A DNA stretch of 7,706 bases, taken from Bacteroidia bacterium (lineage in GTDB: Bacteria > Bacteroidota > Bacteroidia > Bacteroidales > UBA12481). The stretch lies in contig JAPLDV010000481.1 in assembly GCA_026391235.1 (NCBI GenBank), positions 1-7,706 on the forward strand, given 5' to 3'. Below the pieces are notes generated by a model. The model was given only the letters and a program-made list of their open reading frames with translations, was not told the DNA's origin and did not search any database. The first letter of the stretch is position 1; every line of letters starts with the position of its first letter. This document shows, piece by piece, positions 1 through 6,201 of the stretch. The position numbers and the translations under genes are program-made.

Positions 1-41
1 ATAAAAAAAGCCTGAGCCACCAAATTAGTGGTGACTCAGGC
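1..41 (-). terminator. Intrinsic terminator of the leftward operon
   Basis: Arms 10-22 and 29-41 pair over 13 positions with one mismatch (17/34) around a 6-base loop. Read on the minus strand, the GC-rich stem is followed at once by seven T residues (positions 9-3). It lies about 50 bases past the stop codon of the last leftward gene (89-565), the expected place for a rho-independent terminator. The plus strand has no T-run after the stem, so it should stop leftward transcription only. Confidence 0.88.
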
Positions 42-60
42 AAACAAAAAGGACAAAAAG

Positions 61-72
61 GGCTTTAAAGCC
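61..72. repeat. Perfect 12-bp palindrome between last gene and terminator
   Basis: GGCTTTAAAGCC is its own reverse complement. It sits between the stop codon at 89 and the terminator at 10-41. It may be a weak hairpin that helps 3' end formation or blocks exonucleases. It has no T-run of its own on the minus strand, and no function can be assigned. Confidence 0.35.
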
Positions 73-88
73 TTTGAATTACCGCTGA

Positions 89-565
89 TTAGACCGGTTT
101 TTCGACAAAGACAGCCAGATTTTGAGATTTCCCGGTGAAAGTGAGCTGTATATGGTTCAGGTCTGAAATATCGGGACCGATCTTACCGGTTATTGATAAA
201 CGCATCGGCGAGAATTGATCGCCTATCAGCATGCACTGGCCGTTTTGATCCAGGATCATAATTGCCCATGATCTTCCGATAATCAAATTAATGAAATCCT
301 GCACGTAGTAACTGATCTTTGGAATTTTAAAGGATACGTCATGCTCAAAGTATCTGCCGGCGGGCGACATGTTTTGTTTGACCTCGTAGGAGATTGATTG
401 GTAGATGGGATTCAACTCCCAGCTATCCTTGCCATTCCACTGCTCGGGTGTTTCATAGAGTCCTGTTTGCTCGTTACGTGGAAGAAAAGAGATCGACCTG
501 GATGGGAGGAGCCACAATTTCGCGACTCCTCCGATGTTGTTTTTGTCTTTTGTAAGGTTTTTCAT
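89..565 (-). CDS. Hypothetical mobile-element protein, 158 aa
   Basis: This is the last gene of the leftward unit. I cannot name its family with certainty. The N-terminus (NNIGGVAKLWLLPS, residues 10-23) and the centre (IMILDQNGQCMLIGDQ, about 102-117) follow a layout I associate with small beta-rich proteins of Bacteroidota phage-like elements: an N-terminal strand after a GG, a pair of strands around 'D-NG---liG', then a strand-rich C-terminus. No signal peptide, membrane segment or catalytic motif is visible. The ATG at 563-565 is embedded in ATGA. The upstream 219-aa gene in its apparent ancestral frame would stop in that same ATGA, which supports this start and suggests translational coupling. 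As it stands, the upstream ORF overlaps this gene by 92 bases in another frame. A small structural or tail-type role is possible but unproven. Confidence 0.7.
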   Translation of the reverse strand: MKNLTKDKNNIGGVAKLWLLPSRSISFLPRNEQTGLYETPEQWNGKDSWELNPIYQSISYEVKQNMSPAGRYFEHDVSFKIPKISYYVQDFINLIIGRSWAIMILDQNGQCMLIGDQFSPMRLSITGKIGPDISDLNHIQLTFTGKSQNLAVFVEKPV

Positions 566-1133
566 GTGTTAAGGTGTTGTTCTTGGTAATTGTCCCGGAT
601 TTGTACAAGATGGCCAAAACTATTTTTTGGAACTTGACATATACATCCTTTTCAAATTTGATAATATCCATGGGCAGGTTGCGGTCCAGATCCTTTTTGA
701 TTGACTGGAACGGCCAGATCTCATCCGGATATTCGTATTGAGTTTGAAACCGGCGGATGCTTTGCGCCTGGCTTCCGGACATGGATATATCAATAGCAAC
801 GCAGGTACGCATAAACAGTTTCACTGCTTTTTCGAAAGCGGTATGAAGGTATGCCATATCGGTGAGCGAGAGTTCCCATCCAAAGCGGTAGAAATCGCAA
901 TCGGATATCATTATTTCAACGGTACAGGTCAGTCTGGGCTGTGTCGATAATTTGGATTCGCGGCGTTTCCAGGGCTTTTCCAGACATCGTTTGAACATCA
1001 GCAGATAAGCGTTGTTCACTGAATACAGGTTTACAGGGTCTCCAAAGTTCTGAATCATGAATCTCCCGACATACGGTTTGCAGGGTATCACGATTGACTT
1101 GTAGTTAGCGTTCATGATTTTTTCGGAAATCAT
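474..1133 (-). CDS. Hypothetical mobile-element protein, probably frameshifted near its 3' end
   Basis: The product is 219 aa of unknown function. It opens with IVIPCKPYVGRFMIQNFGDPV (from residue 14; 'pvkPYv-r---nFG-PV' style) and has a later block rich in aromatic and charged residues, YPDEIWPFQSIKKDLDR (about 134-150). I associate both with uncharacterised proteins of Bacteroidota phage-like elements, possibly nucleic-acid binding. Met7 (MNANYKS) is an alternative start. After about residue 179 (ILYK) the reading frame probably is not the original one. Restoring one A in the A-run at 600-602 lets the protein continue as IRDNYQEQHLNT and stop at 562-564, inside the ATGA of the next gene, giving 190 aa. 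The present tail runs 92 bases into that gene and is arginine-, lysine- and proline-rich, typical of an out-of-frame shadow. The gene is real; its C-terminus is in doubt. Confidence 0.68.
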   Translation of the reverse strand: MISEKIMNANYKSIVIPCKPYVGRFMIQNFGDPVNLYSVNNAYLLMFKRCLEKPWKRRESKLSTQPRLTCTVEIMISDCDFYRFGWELSLTDMAYLHTAFEKAVKLFMRTCVAIDISMSGSQAQSIRRFQTQYEYPDEIWPFQSIKKDLDRNLPMDIIKFEKDVYVKFQKIVLAILYKSGTITKNNTLTHEKPYKRQKQHRRSREIVAPPIQVDLFSST

Positions 1134-1160
1134 AATTTGAGGTTTTGAGGTTATTGGATA

Positions 1161-1382
1161 CTAGCCCTTTTCTATCTCATCGAGAGCTTTGTCGAAAGTG
1201 AACTCCTTTTCCCTTCCGGGGTCCACATGCGTGCACCCCTGCTTTAATTCTCCATAGAGGTATGCCACCCGGAGCATCCGGATAACGTCTGTGTTTTGGA
1301 GCAGCTTCCTTACTCTGAGTTTTTCATCGAACAAAGCTGTTGGGTTGAAGCTGAATAGCTTGGTAACGAATGACAGTTTCAT
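1161..1382 (-). CDS. Small hypothetical protein, 73 aa
   Basis: This short protein starts MKLSFVTKLFSFNP and has a central stretch VIRMLRVAYLYGELKQGC that should be helical, followed by an acidic, lysine-containing end. It has no signal peptide, membrane helix or metal motif that I recognise. It lies 29 bases after the antirepressor stop and 27 bases before the start of the 219-aa gene, in the same direction, so it belongs to the same transcription unit. The tight spacing and the absence of a competing ORF support it as a real gene. Function is unknown. Confidence 0.62.
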   Translation of the reverse strand: MKLSFVTKLFSFNPTALFDEKLRVRKLLQNTDVIRMLRVAYLYGELKQGCTHVDPGREKEFTFDKALDEIEKG

Positions 1383-1411
1383 GGTATGCCAGGGTTATTA
1401 ATAGTAAAATC

Positions 1412-1942
1412 TTAAATCTGTAATCTTAGTTGCTCATCCATCTCGTCTTTTTCAACCTCCTTCAATGATTTTCCTATTCTGGCTTCCATTGCCTTCAGAC
1501 TCTCGAATTGCAGGAACTCAGGGTTCTGGCGGAGTACCTTTTCAAGTTTCCCCCGTTCGAGCTGGACCGATACCTTTTCGCCCAGTAACTCTTTCCGGCG
1601 GGTGATGGTGCCGTGGAAATAGTCATACAGCAGCCGGTAGCATTCCCGTTTGTAATTCAGAAGCTCCGTACTCGAACTATTGATGGAAAAGATCCACCCA
1701 TAGATCCAATTTTCCGGAATGCAAATCATATTTCTGATCTGGTCTCCGGGTACCTGCATTGGCTGTTTAGCCAACGCAGGTCCAATTATCGGGTCAGCGG
1801 AAACATTCTTAAAAGTACGCGTGTACTCAATACCAAGTGCTTCACAGATAGGCTTTAAGGCTATCCAATTAGTTCCATCTTTGGCTAAAAACAATAGGGT
1901 TTTGCCATTGAATTGTAAAAATCGCTCAATTGATTGTTTCAT
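1412..1942 (-). CDS. Phage antirepressor, P22_AR_N family
   Basis: Residues about 10-112 follow the P22_AR_N pattern (N-terminal domain of phage antirepressors such as P22 Ant): a first hairpin (FNGKTLLFLAKDGTNWIALK), then PICEALGIEY (31-40), a conserved 'iP--wiyGWiFsInss' block (76-91) and an ECYRLLYDYFHG helix (100-111). The C-terminal about 60 residues are charged and probably helical, without a known domain. Family members bind and inactivate phage repressors, releasing lytic or replication genes. The divergent XRE protein at 6310-6633 and the small HTH protein at 5794-6036 are the natural candidate partners here (inference). The ATG overlaps the TGA of a small upstream frame (ATGA), so its translation may be coupled to it. 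Family call is firm; the target is unknown. Confidence 0.82.
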   Translation of the reverse strand: MKQSIERFLQFNGKTLLFLAKDGTNWIALKPICEALGIEYTRTFKNVSADPIIGPALAKQPMQVPGDQIRNMICIPENWIYGWIFSINSSSTELLNYKRECYRLLYDYFHGTITRRKELLGEKVSVQLERGKLEKVLRQNPEFLQFESLKAMEARIGKSLKEVEKDEMDEQLRLQI

Positions 1943-2088
1943 AATGTATTAGATAAATTAGTAAGGGATGCAGGTATTGGAGTTTTGACCTTCTTTTTGA
2001 AGGAATCGAATGGGAATTTTTCCTCAATACTGAACACGGAATAGCTGGAATCCCAATGAACATTGGTGATCCAGCCTCCATCGATCAA
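1939..2088 (-). CDS. Possible small or broken ORF coupled to the antirepressor
   Basis: A minus-strand frame is open from 2121 to its TGA at 1939-1941, with no ATG. From a TTG at 2086-2088 it gives 49 aa; the whole open frame adds IIDNFIEAVSV in front. The composition looks protein-like rather than random: an amphipathic start (NFIEAVSVLIDGGWI), then HWDSSYSVFSIEEKFPFDSF, then a lysine and proline tail. Its stop overlaps the antirepressor ATG in the ATGA arrangement typical of coupled genes. The in-frame stop at 2122-2124 lies just past the TGTAC array. Either it starts at a non-ATG codon or the 5' end has been lost. No family is recognised. Confidence 0.35.
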   Translation of the reverse strand: MIDGGWITNVHWDSSYSVFSIEEKFPFDSFKKKVKTPIPASLTNLSNTL

Positions 2089-2126
2089 TACACTAACTGC
2101 CTCGATGAAATTATCTATTATTCAAT

Positions 2127-2132
2127 ATTATA
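2127..2132 (-). promoter_or_regulatory. Possible -10-like box at the edge of the TGTAC array
   Basis: On the minus strand 2132-2127 reads TATAAT, three bases beyond the first TGTAC motif and pointing toward the antirepressor genes. No convincing -33/-35 element is seen, and it does not fit the Bacteroidota TAnnTTTG form well, so this is a weak call. If real, proteins bound to the array would sit over and upstream of the promoter. Confidence 0.25.
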
Positions 2133-2134
2133 TA

Positions 2135-2279
2135 CTGTACAGGGAGGGTAAAAACTGTACTTTGCTGTACCGGGCTGTACCGAAAAAAAATAGGCTGTAC
2201 TGAACTGTACCGAAGTGTACAGGGGGAAAGTTGGGATAAAGTATTGATAAACAGGGTGTACGCTCTGTACTGCCTGTAC
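2135..2279. repeat. Helically phased array of ten TGTAC motifs
   Basis: TGTAC begins at 2136, 2156, 2166, 2176, 2196, 2206, 2216, 2257, 2266 and 2275. Eight copies are preceded by C (CTGTAC) and two by G (2216, 2257). The steps are 20, 10, 10, 20, 10, 10, 41, 9 and 9, so the array reads as one single copy plus three triplets, with the first seven copies on an exact 10-bp grid. A 10-bp period faces one side of the helix and is not a codon period. It lies between the primase-ATPase tail and the antirepressor. Candidate roles are iterons of a replication origin or cooperative operator sites. A TATAAT-like box on the minus strand (2132-2127) directly follows the first copy. Confidence 0.75.
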
Positions 2280-2301
2280 AGCCTGTTTTTGAGCCAAAAA
2301 T

Positions 2302-2619
2302 TCAGAATGGTAATTTTTCATCGGTTTGTGGTTTTGCAGGTTGTTCTTTTATCGAGTTAGTGTTTTCGGTACTTTCGTCAGTAGTGTTTTCGTCAAGCGA
2401 AACATTGAGCTCGTCATAATCGAAGCAATAGGCTTGTTCGGCTTTTGATTTCCATTCGCCGGTCGGTCCCAGGGTTGTATCAAGGAACTTGAACCTCACC
2501 CGTGTTTTTCCGAAGTATCTCTTATCGTTCTCCAGATAATACTCGATCGATTTCAGGGGAAGGATGTTTTCGCCGGAAGCCTTTCCATGCTTCTTGTATA
2601 GAAAGAATATCCTTGACAT
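2302..2619 (-). CDS. Detached C-terminal part of the primase-ATPase (frameshifted)
   Basis: From its first ATG this frame gives 105 aa, but it is open upstream to 2772 without any ATG and overlaps the end of the primase-ATPase gene. Deleting one copy of the 7-bp repeat at 2743-2756 joins the two frames smoothly: FWEMVH runs into YLAADGFIHDGIDFKI, then 'LPKETNVIFIQMSRIFFLYKKHG', the kind of C-terminal domain seen after the ATPase in these replication proteins. It is therefore best read as the last 146 residues of a 1055-aa protein rather than an independent gene. The end is a low-complexity acidic linker finishing in DEKLPF, similar to the DDDIPF-type tip of single-stranded DNA binding protein. 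It could still be made from the ATG at 2617-2619. Confidence 0.6.
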   Translation of the reverse strand: MSRIFFLYKKHGKASGENILPLKSIEYYLENDKRYFGKTRVRFKFLDTTLGPTGEWKSKAEQAYCFDYDELNVSLDENTTDESTENTNSIKEQPAKPQTDEKLPF

Positions 2620-2728
2620 CTGGATAAAGATGACATTGGTCTCCTTGGGTAAATCTCCTTCCCTCCGGTCGGTTTTGAGCGTCTTTATTTTGGATATCTT
2701 GAAATCGATTCCGTCGTGGATAAAACCA

Positions 2729-5476
2729 TCAGCGGCTAAATAGTGAACCGTGAACCATTTCCCAGAAGATGGCTACTTCATTGCCCTTCTTGGTCTCCTT
2801 GTTCTGTACCTGGATCTGAGTAGCGGCCAGCGCAATCAGTTCTTCATAAGAAAAGGATACCTCGATGTGGGTTTTGATCGCATGAAAAGTGGCCAGGATA
2901 ACCTGCCAGTTTTTGAATAAACGGTCCTCGATGACCATTTTCCCGATTGTTGCCATGAGATCCTTGCCGACCGTATCAAAACTGGCGTTGAAATTCTGTA
3001 GGAATAAGGCGCGGAGTGAGAGTATCTGGTTGGTGATGTGGGTATTGCCGAGTTGTTCAATGGCTTTCAACTGGTTAAAGGCGATCTTTTCCTCATCGGT
3101 ATATTCATATTTAGTGAAGGTTAGATAAATCAAACGGGAAAAGAGTGCAATGTCCACCGTTGGCATTTCCTGCCCGGAAAGGATCACCGCGCAATCCACT
3201 GCCGTGGTTTCCTTTTTCTTATCCTTTTCCATGTTCATCCGGGTTCGCCCGGTACCATCCCACATCCCTTTCAGGAATTCGATCTTTTCGAAATCGATGT
3301 TGTTTTTGTATTCATCGATATGAGCGCAGGCATTACAGAGTTGGGAAACATGATCTGCCAGGGCGGCCTTACTGGTATTGTTAATATTGGGTCCTTTGCC
3401 AAATTTCCCGAAGAAACTCATGATACTGACAGCGAGTTCTGTTTTACCGGCACCTTTTGGTCCGAATAGATTGAGGATCGGGAAAAAGTTAAACTTGCGA
3501 ATGATGATATCCCGGAACAGGCTGGCAAAGTAAAAACACAACGCTATGGAGGCATTCTTGTCGAACACTTGTATTAATCTTCTGCTGTATTCCTTGAGTG
3601 TAATGGTATTACCATCACGGTGTACAAACTGTCGTTCGGAAACGTAAAGATTGACCTCACCAGCCCAGATCTGAGAGAATGCAGGGAGGTAATAGTTCTT
3701 ATTATCGTGAGAAACGATACCATTTTCATCCACTTTCGTAAAGGATCCATTAAAAATGCCGTTACCCCAGGCGTAAAACCCGTTTTTATGCCAGCCGAGC
3801 TGGGTGATTTCCAGACATGATTTGGTTTCCTGGTAGAGATATCGTTTCAGTTTATTGAGTTCGGTATCTGACATTTCCCACAAGAAATTACCGAGTGATT
3901 CAATGGCCTCTTTGAACCGGCCGATACTGATTAGGGCGTTTATCGGGAGCTCGATAACACGGGTGATGCCGTACTCATTGGTGATCCGGAAGATTCGTTT
4001 TGAGTTGCTGACGGACTCAATATGAAACAGAGGCACCAGTGTAAAGTTGCATCCCCTTTCGATCCCTTTCTGTGTTCTAAAGTAATAGCAATTCTTATCC
4101 TCGTAGAAACCGTATTTCTGCCAGGCAGAAAGGGATACATGTTCGGGGATCGTATCGAACTTTTCCACCTTTACTACTTCCGGTGTTGCATCTTTTACCA
4201 GTTCCTTTAATTTCTCGGTCCAGGTCTTTTTGGGTTTGATCAGTCGGCTGACCTGGTCTATATACAGGTCGTGGCTCGACGAATCCATTTTGAAAATCAG
4301 GTCGGAGATTTCATTGATGGCCCTGATTTTATTGGCGGGGGTACTAGGAAGCTTAGAATATTTAAAAGCCTTGTTGACAATATAGTCGGTGATATTTTTA
4401 TGAGCGTATTGGTCGAACTGTTCGATATCTGTAAAGAAGCTGTCTGCATCAATCTTTGTATCCTTATCGAACGGCAATTCCAGGATATTGCAATTCAATC
4501 CGGCATCGAGGATCAATTTGGCTGAGCGGTCGACCGATTTAACTCCGGCAGGATCTGAATCGGGGATAATGGTAATCGAAGCGCAGATATCTCGTAGGCT
4601 ATCGAGCTGTCCTTTGGTGAACGAAGTGCTGCAAATCCCCACAGTATTAGTAACCCCGATCTGATGCAGTTTGATTACATCGGCATTGCCTTCCACCAGG
4701 TAAGCGTTATCGTTGCTCTTGATCGCCTGCCGGGCGAAATTGAGACCGAAGAGAAGTGACCCCTTCTGGTAGATTTCCGTTGTCCTGGTATTGAGATACT
4801 TGGCCTTGTCATCGCTCATCGAGCGTCCGGTAAATCCCAGGATATGATTGTATTTATCATGGATTGGGATGATCAGCCGGTTCCTGAAATAATCAAACAA
4901 TTTCCCCGGGGAATTTGAACGCTCGCTGATCAGGCCGGCGGTGAGTAAGATTTCATTTTTGATACCGGACCCCCTGGCGAAGTTCAAAAGATGGTCCCAG
5001 CTATCGGGAGCAAAACCGATCTCAAAGAGTTTGATGGTTTCCTCTGTCCACCGGCTGAGCGCATAATCCCTTACCGGTTTACTTACCGGATCATTCAACT
5101 GAGCGGTGAAATAGGAAGCGGCCAGGGAGTTGACCACATAAAGAGATTCAGCATGGAGGTGAGCGGCCTTTTGTTCATCGCTTTGCACCTCTTCCTTCAT
5201 CATAATGCCATGACCGGAAGCCAGAGATCGGCAGGCCTCTGGGAAGGTGATCCCTTCCTTCGCCATAATGAAGGCGATGCCATTTCCTCCGGCTCCGCAG
5301 CCAAAGCATTTGTATGTATTTGTTTTCTGGAATATCTTGAAACTGGGTGTCTTCTCATCATGAAACGGACAGCAGGCTTCCCAGGTCGTGCCATTTTTTT
5401 TCAGGGTGGTATACCTGCCGATCACTTCCTGGATCGGTATACTGATAAGCTGGTCGATAGTTGATTGAGGGATCAT
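2729..5476 (-). CDS. DnaG-type primase fused to a helicase-like P-loop ATPase; 3' end frameshifted
   Basis: This is the replication protein of the element. Residues 1-90 are a CHC2 zinc domain: C36-x2-H39 and C57-x2-C60, with PFHDEKTPSF and KCFGCGAGGNGI. A DnaG catalytic core follows, with FRNRLIIPIHD and GFTGRS (197-218) and a Toprim domain in which EGNAD (262-266) and DSDPAG (306-311) supply the metal-binding acidic residues. Residues about 445-600 contain LGWHKNGFYAWGNG, as in DUF927-type proteins. The ATPase has a Walker A GPKGAGKT (672-679), a Walker B-like HIDEY (719-723), a sensor-like ILSGQE (765-770) and a likely arginine finger at FSR (779-781). It probably unwinds and primes DNA at the element's origin. 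The start is well set: MIPQSTIDQLISIP matches a normal DnaG N-terminus. A 7-bp duplication ends the protein at residue 915; an intact version would have 1055. Confidence 0.92.
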   Translation of the reverse strand: MIPQSTIDQLISIPIQEVIGRYTTLKKNGTTWEACCPFHDEKTPSFKIFQKTNTYKCFGCGAGGNGIAFIMAKEGITFPEACRSLASGHGIMMKEEVQSDEQKAAHLHAESLYVVNSLAASYFTAQLNDPVSKPVRDYALSRWTEETIKLFEIGFAPDSWDHLLNFARGSGIKNEILLTAGLISERSNSPGKLFDYFRNRLIIPIHDKYNHILGFTGRSMSDDKAKYLNTRTTEIYQKGSLLFGLNFARQAIKSNDNAYLVEGNADVIKLHQIGVTNTVGICSTSFTKGQLDSLRDICASITIIPDSDPAGVKSVDRSAKLILDAGLNCNILELPFDKDTKIDADSFFTDIEQFDQYAHKNITDYIVNKAFKYSKLPSTPANKIRAINEISDLIFKMDSSSHDLYIDQVSRLIKPKKTWTEKLKELVKDATPEVVKVEKFDTIPEHVSLSAWQKYGFYEDKNCYYFRTQKGIERGCNFTLVPLFHIESVSNSKRIFRITNEYGITRVIELPINALISIGRFKEAIESLGNFLWEMSDTELNKLKRYLYQETKSCLEITQLGWHKNGFYAWGNGIFNGSFTKVDENGIVSHDNKNYYLPAFSQIWAGEVNLYVSERQFVHRDGNTITLKEYSRRLIQVFDKNASIALCFYFASLFRDIIIRKFNFFPILNLFGPKGAGKTELAVSIMSFFGKFGKGPNINNTSKAALADHVSQLCNACAHIDEYKNNIDFEKIEFLKGMWDGTGRTRMNMEKDKKKETTAVDCAVILSGQEMPTVDIALFSRLIYLTFTKYEYTDEEKIAFNQLKAIEQLGNTHITNQILSLRALFLQNFNASFDTVGKDLMATIGKMVIEDRLFKNWQVILATFHAIKTHIEVSFSYEELIALAATQIQVQNKETKKGNEVAIFWEMVHGSLFSR
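2743..2756. repeat. 7-bp tandem duplication causing the primase frameshift
   Basis: GTGAACC occurs twice in direct succession (2743-2749 and 2750-2756); on the coding strand it reads GGTTCACGGTTCAC. Seven bases shift the frame by one. With one copy, the primase-ATPase frame runs on into the frame ending at 2302 without a stop. The perfect identity of the two copies points to a recent event, by slippage or a repair error, or an assembly artefact. Confidence 0.85.
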
Positions 5477-5541
5477 CGGAATGTCTTGATTAATGTGGTG
5501 CCTGGATTAGGATCTTGCGGTGAGGGTAGGGGGCAACCTGC

Positions 5542-5763
5542 CTATTCATACCGCCGGTTGTTCAGAACGAATGTGATGTCGCGGATCAGTTGCTCGACAT
5601 ACTGATACTCATCCACGAAGTTGATCGGTTCGATGGCGGTTAGCATCCGGGAAGATTCAGCCTTTTTCAGGAAGCTGAGGTAGGTTTTCAGTGCGCGGCG
5701 GATAAACTCCAGGCTCCTGGTGTTGGAGTTTCGGTTGAGCAGGGCTGAGGTGGGATCAATCAT
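5542..5763 (-). CDS. Small hypothetical protein upstream of the primase, 73 aa
   Basis: The protein has two probable helices, SLEFIRRALKTYLSFLKKAESSRML (about 17-41) and VDEYQYVEQLIRDITFVLNN (about 50-69), and no other motif. It has no signal or membrane segment. It sits 30 bases after the HTH gene stop and 65 bases before the primase start, in the same direction. This gives the order regulator, small protein, primase, as is common in replication modules. The function is not known; an accessory replication or regulatory role is only a guess from position. The ATG at 5761-5763 is followed by a continuous frame with a composition like its neighbours. Confidence 0.6.
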   Translation of the reverse strand: MIDPTSALLNRNSNTRSLEFIRRALKTYLSFLKKAESSRMLTAIEPINFVDEYQYVEQLIRDITFVLNNRRYE

Positions 5764-5771
5764 GATGATTT

Positions 5772-5788
5772 GGCTATATAATATAGCC
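5772..5788. promoter_or_regulatory. 17-bp near-perfect palindrome between HTH gene and 73-aa gene
   Basis: GGCTATAT and ATATAGCC are perfect 8-bp inverted arms around a single A. It fills most of the 30-base gap between the HTH stop (5794-5796) and the next ATG (5763). No T-run follows on the minus strand, so it is more likely an operator or an RNA hairpin affecting translation of the 73-aa gene than a terminator. Confidence 0.4.
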
Positions 5789-5793
5789 GCAGT

Positions 5794-6036
5794 TTAAGGT
5801 GTTTGGATTTCGTCAATGATGGCCATGATTTGCTGAAGCTTGATTGAATTTGATTTTTCAATCAGCATCAATTCCTCTAAAATCTCGAGGACACTTCTCA
5901 TGATAACAGGACAGCGCCGCGTACCCTTTAAAACCTGGTCTATGTAGCTGAAAGAGAACTTTGTGGTGCTTGCAATTTTACTACGGGTCCCCCTGGGTAG
6001 CATTCTCCGAATTAAAGAAAGTTGATCTGAAGTCAT
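5794..6036 (-). CDS. Small helix-turn-helix DNA-binding protein
   Basis: From the ATG at 6034-6036 this is an 80-aa protein beginning MTSDQLSLIRRMLP. Residues about 15-52 fit a helix-turn-helix: RGTRSKIASTTKFSFSYID, then a wing-like VLKGTRR and a following helix, with a second helical segment to the C-terminus. Such short HTH proteins often open replication operons of Bacteroidota phage-like elements. The frame extends to another ATG at 6156 (120 aa). The extra 40 residues do not look like part of the fold, and their DNA holds three phased TGTGT(G/A)A repeats and a TATAAT-like box that suit a promoter/operator region, so I prefer the shorter start. It is the first gene of the leftward unit and is divergent from the XRE gene; it may regulate its own promoter. 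Confidence 0.6.
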   Translation of the reverse strand: MTSDQLSLIRRMLPRGTRSKIASTTKFSFSYIDQVLKGTRRCPVIMRSVLEILEELMLIEKSNSIKLQQIMAIIDEIQTP

Positions 6037-6050
6037 AAATAATTTGGATA

Positions 6051-6100
6051 TGTGTAATAATTGTGTGACATTTGTGTGACTTTGATTGAGAAACATTATA
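6051..6100 (-). promoter_or_regulatory. Probable promoter/operator of the leftward unit with three phased repeats
   Basis: On the plus strand TGTGTAA starts at 6051 and TGTGTGA at 6062 and 6073, exactly 11 bp apart; the last two belong to a 9-bp direct repeat TTGTGTGAC. On the minus strand a TATAAT-like box lies at 6100-6095, about 60 bases before the preferred HTH start, so the repeats would lie at or just past the transcription start, where a bound repressor would block it. No clear -33/-35 element is seen. Confidence 0.45.
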
Positions 6101-6201
6101 GTGTTAACTTGATCGGTGGTCTGGTACAAGGTTAGTGACTGAAATTGACTTTTCATCGGTCAAAAGGTATCCTTGTCAGTTACAAATTGAAATTGTTTGG
6201 G

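Noticed and set aside
398..589. 63-aa plus-strand ORF near the left end
   Set aside because: It is antisense to the 158-aa gene and has no support of its own.
2135..2279. TGTAC array as a CRISPR
   Set aside because: The motif is only 5-6 bp with 4-bp to 35-bp gaps; there are no long repeats, no spacers of uniform length and no cas genes.
2118..2321. 67-aa minus-strand ORF starting MKNYHSEFLAQKQAVQAVQ
   Set aside because: It lies across the TGTAC array, and its repeated VQ residues are only the translation of GTACAG. The 10-bp spacing is not a codon period, and its start overlaps the end of the primase tail.
4991..5464. 157-aa plus-strand ORF
   Set aside because: It lies wholly opposite the CHC2 and early core region of the primase, whose motifs are unmistakable; it is a shadow frame.
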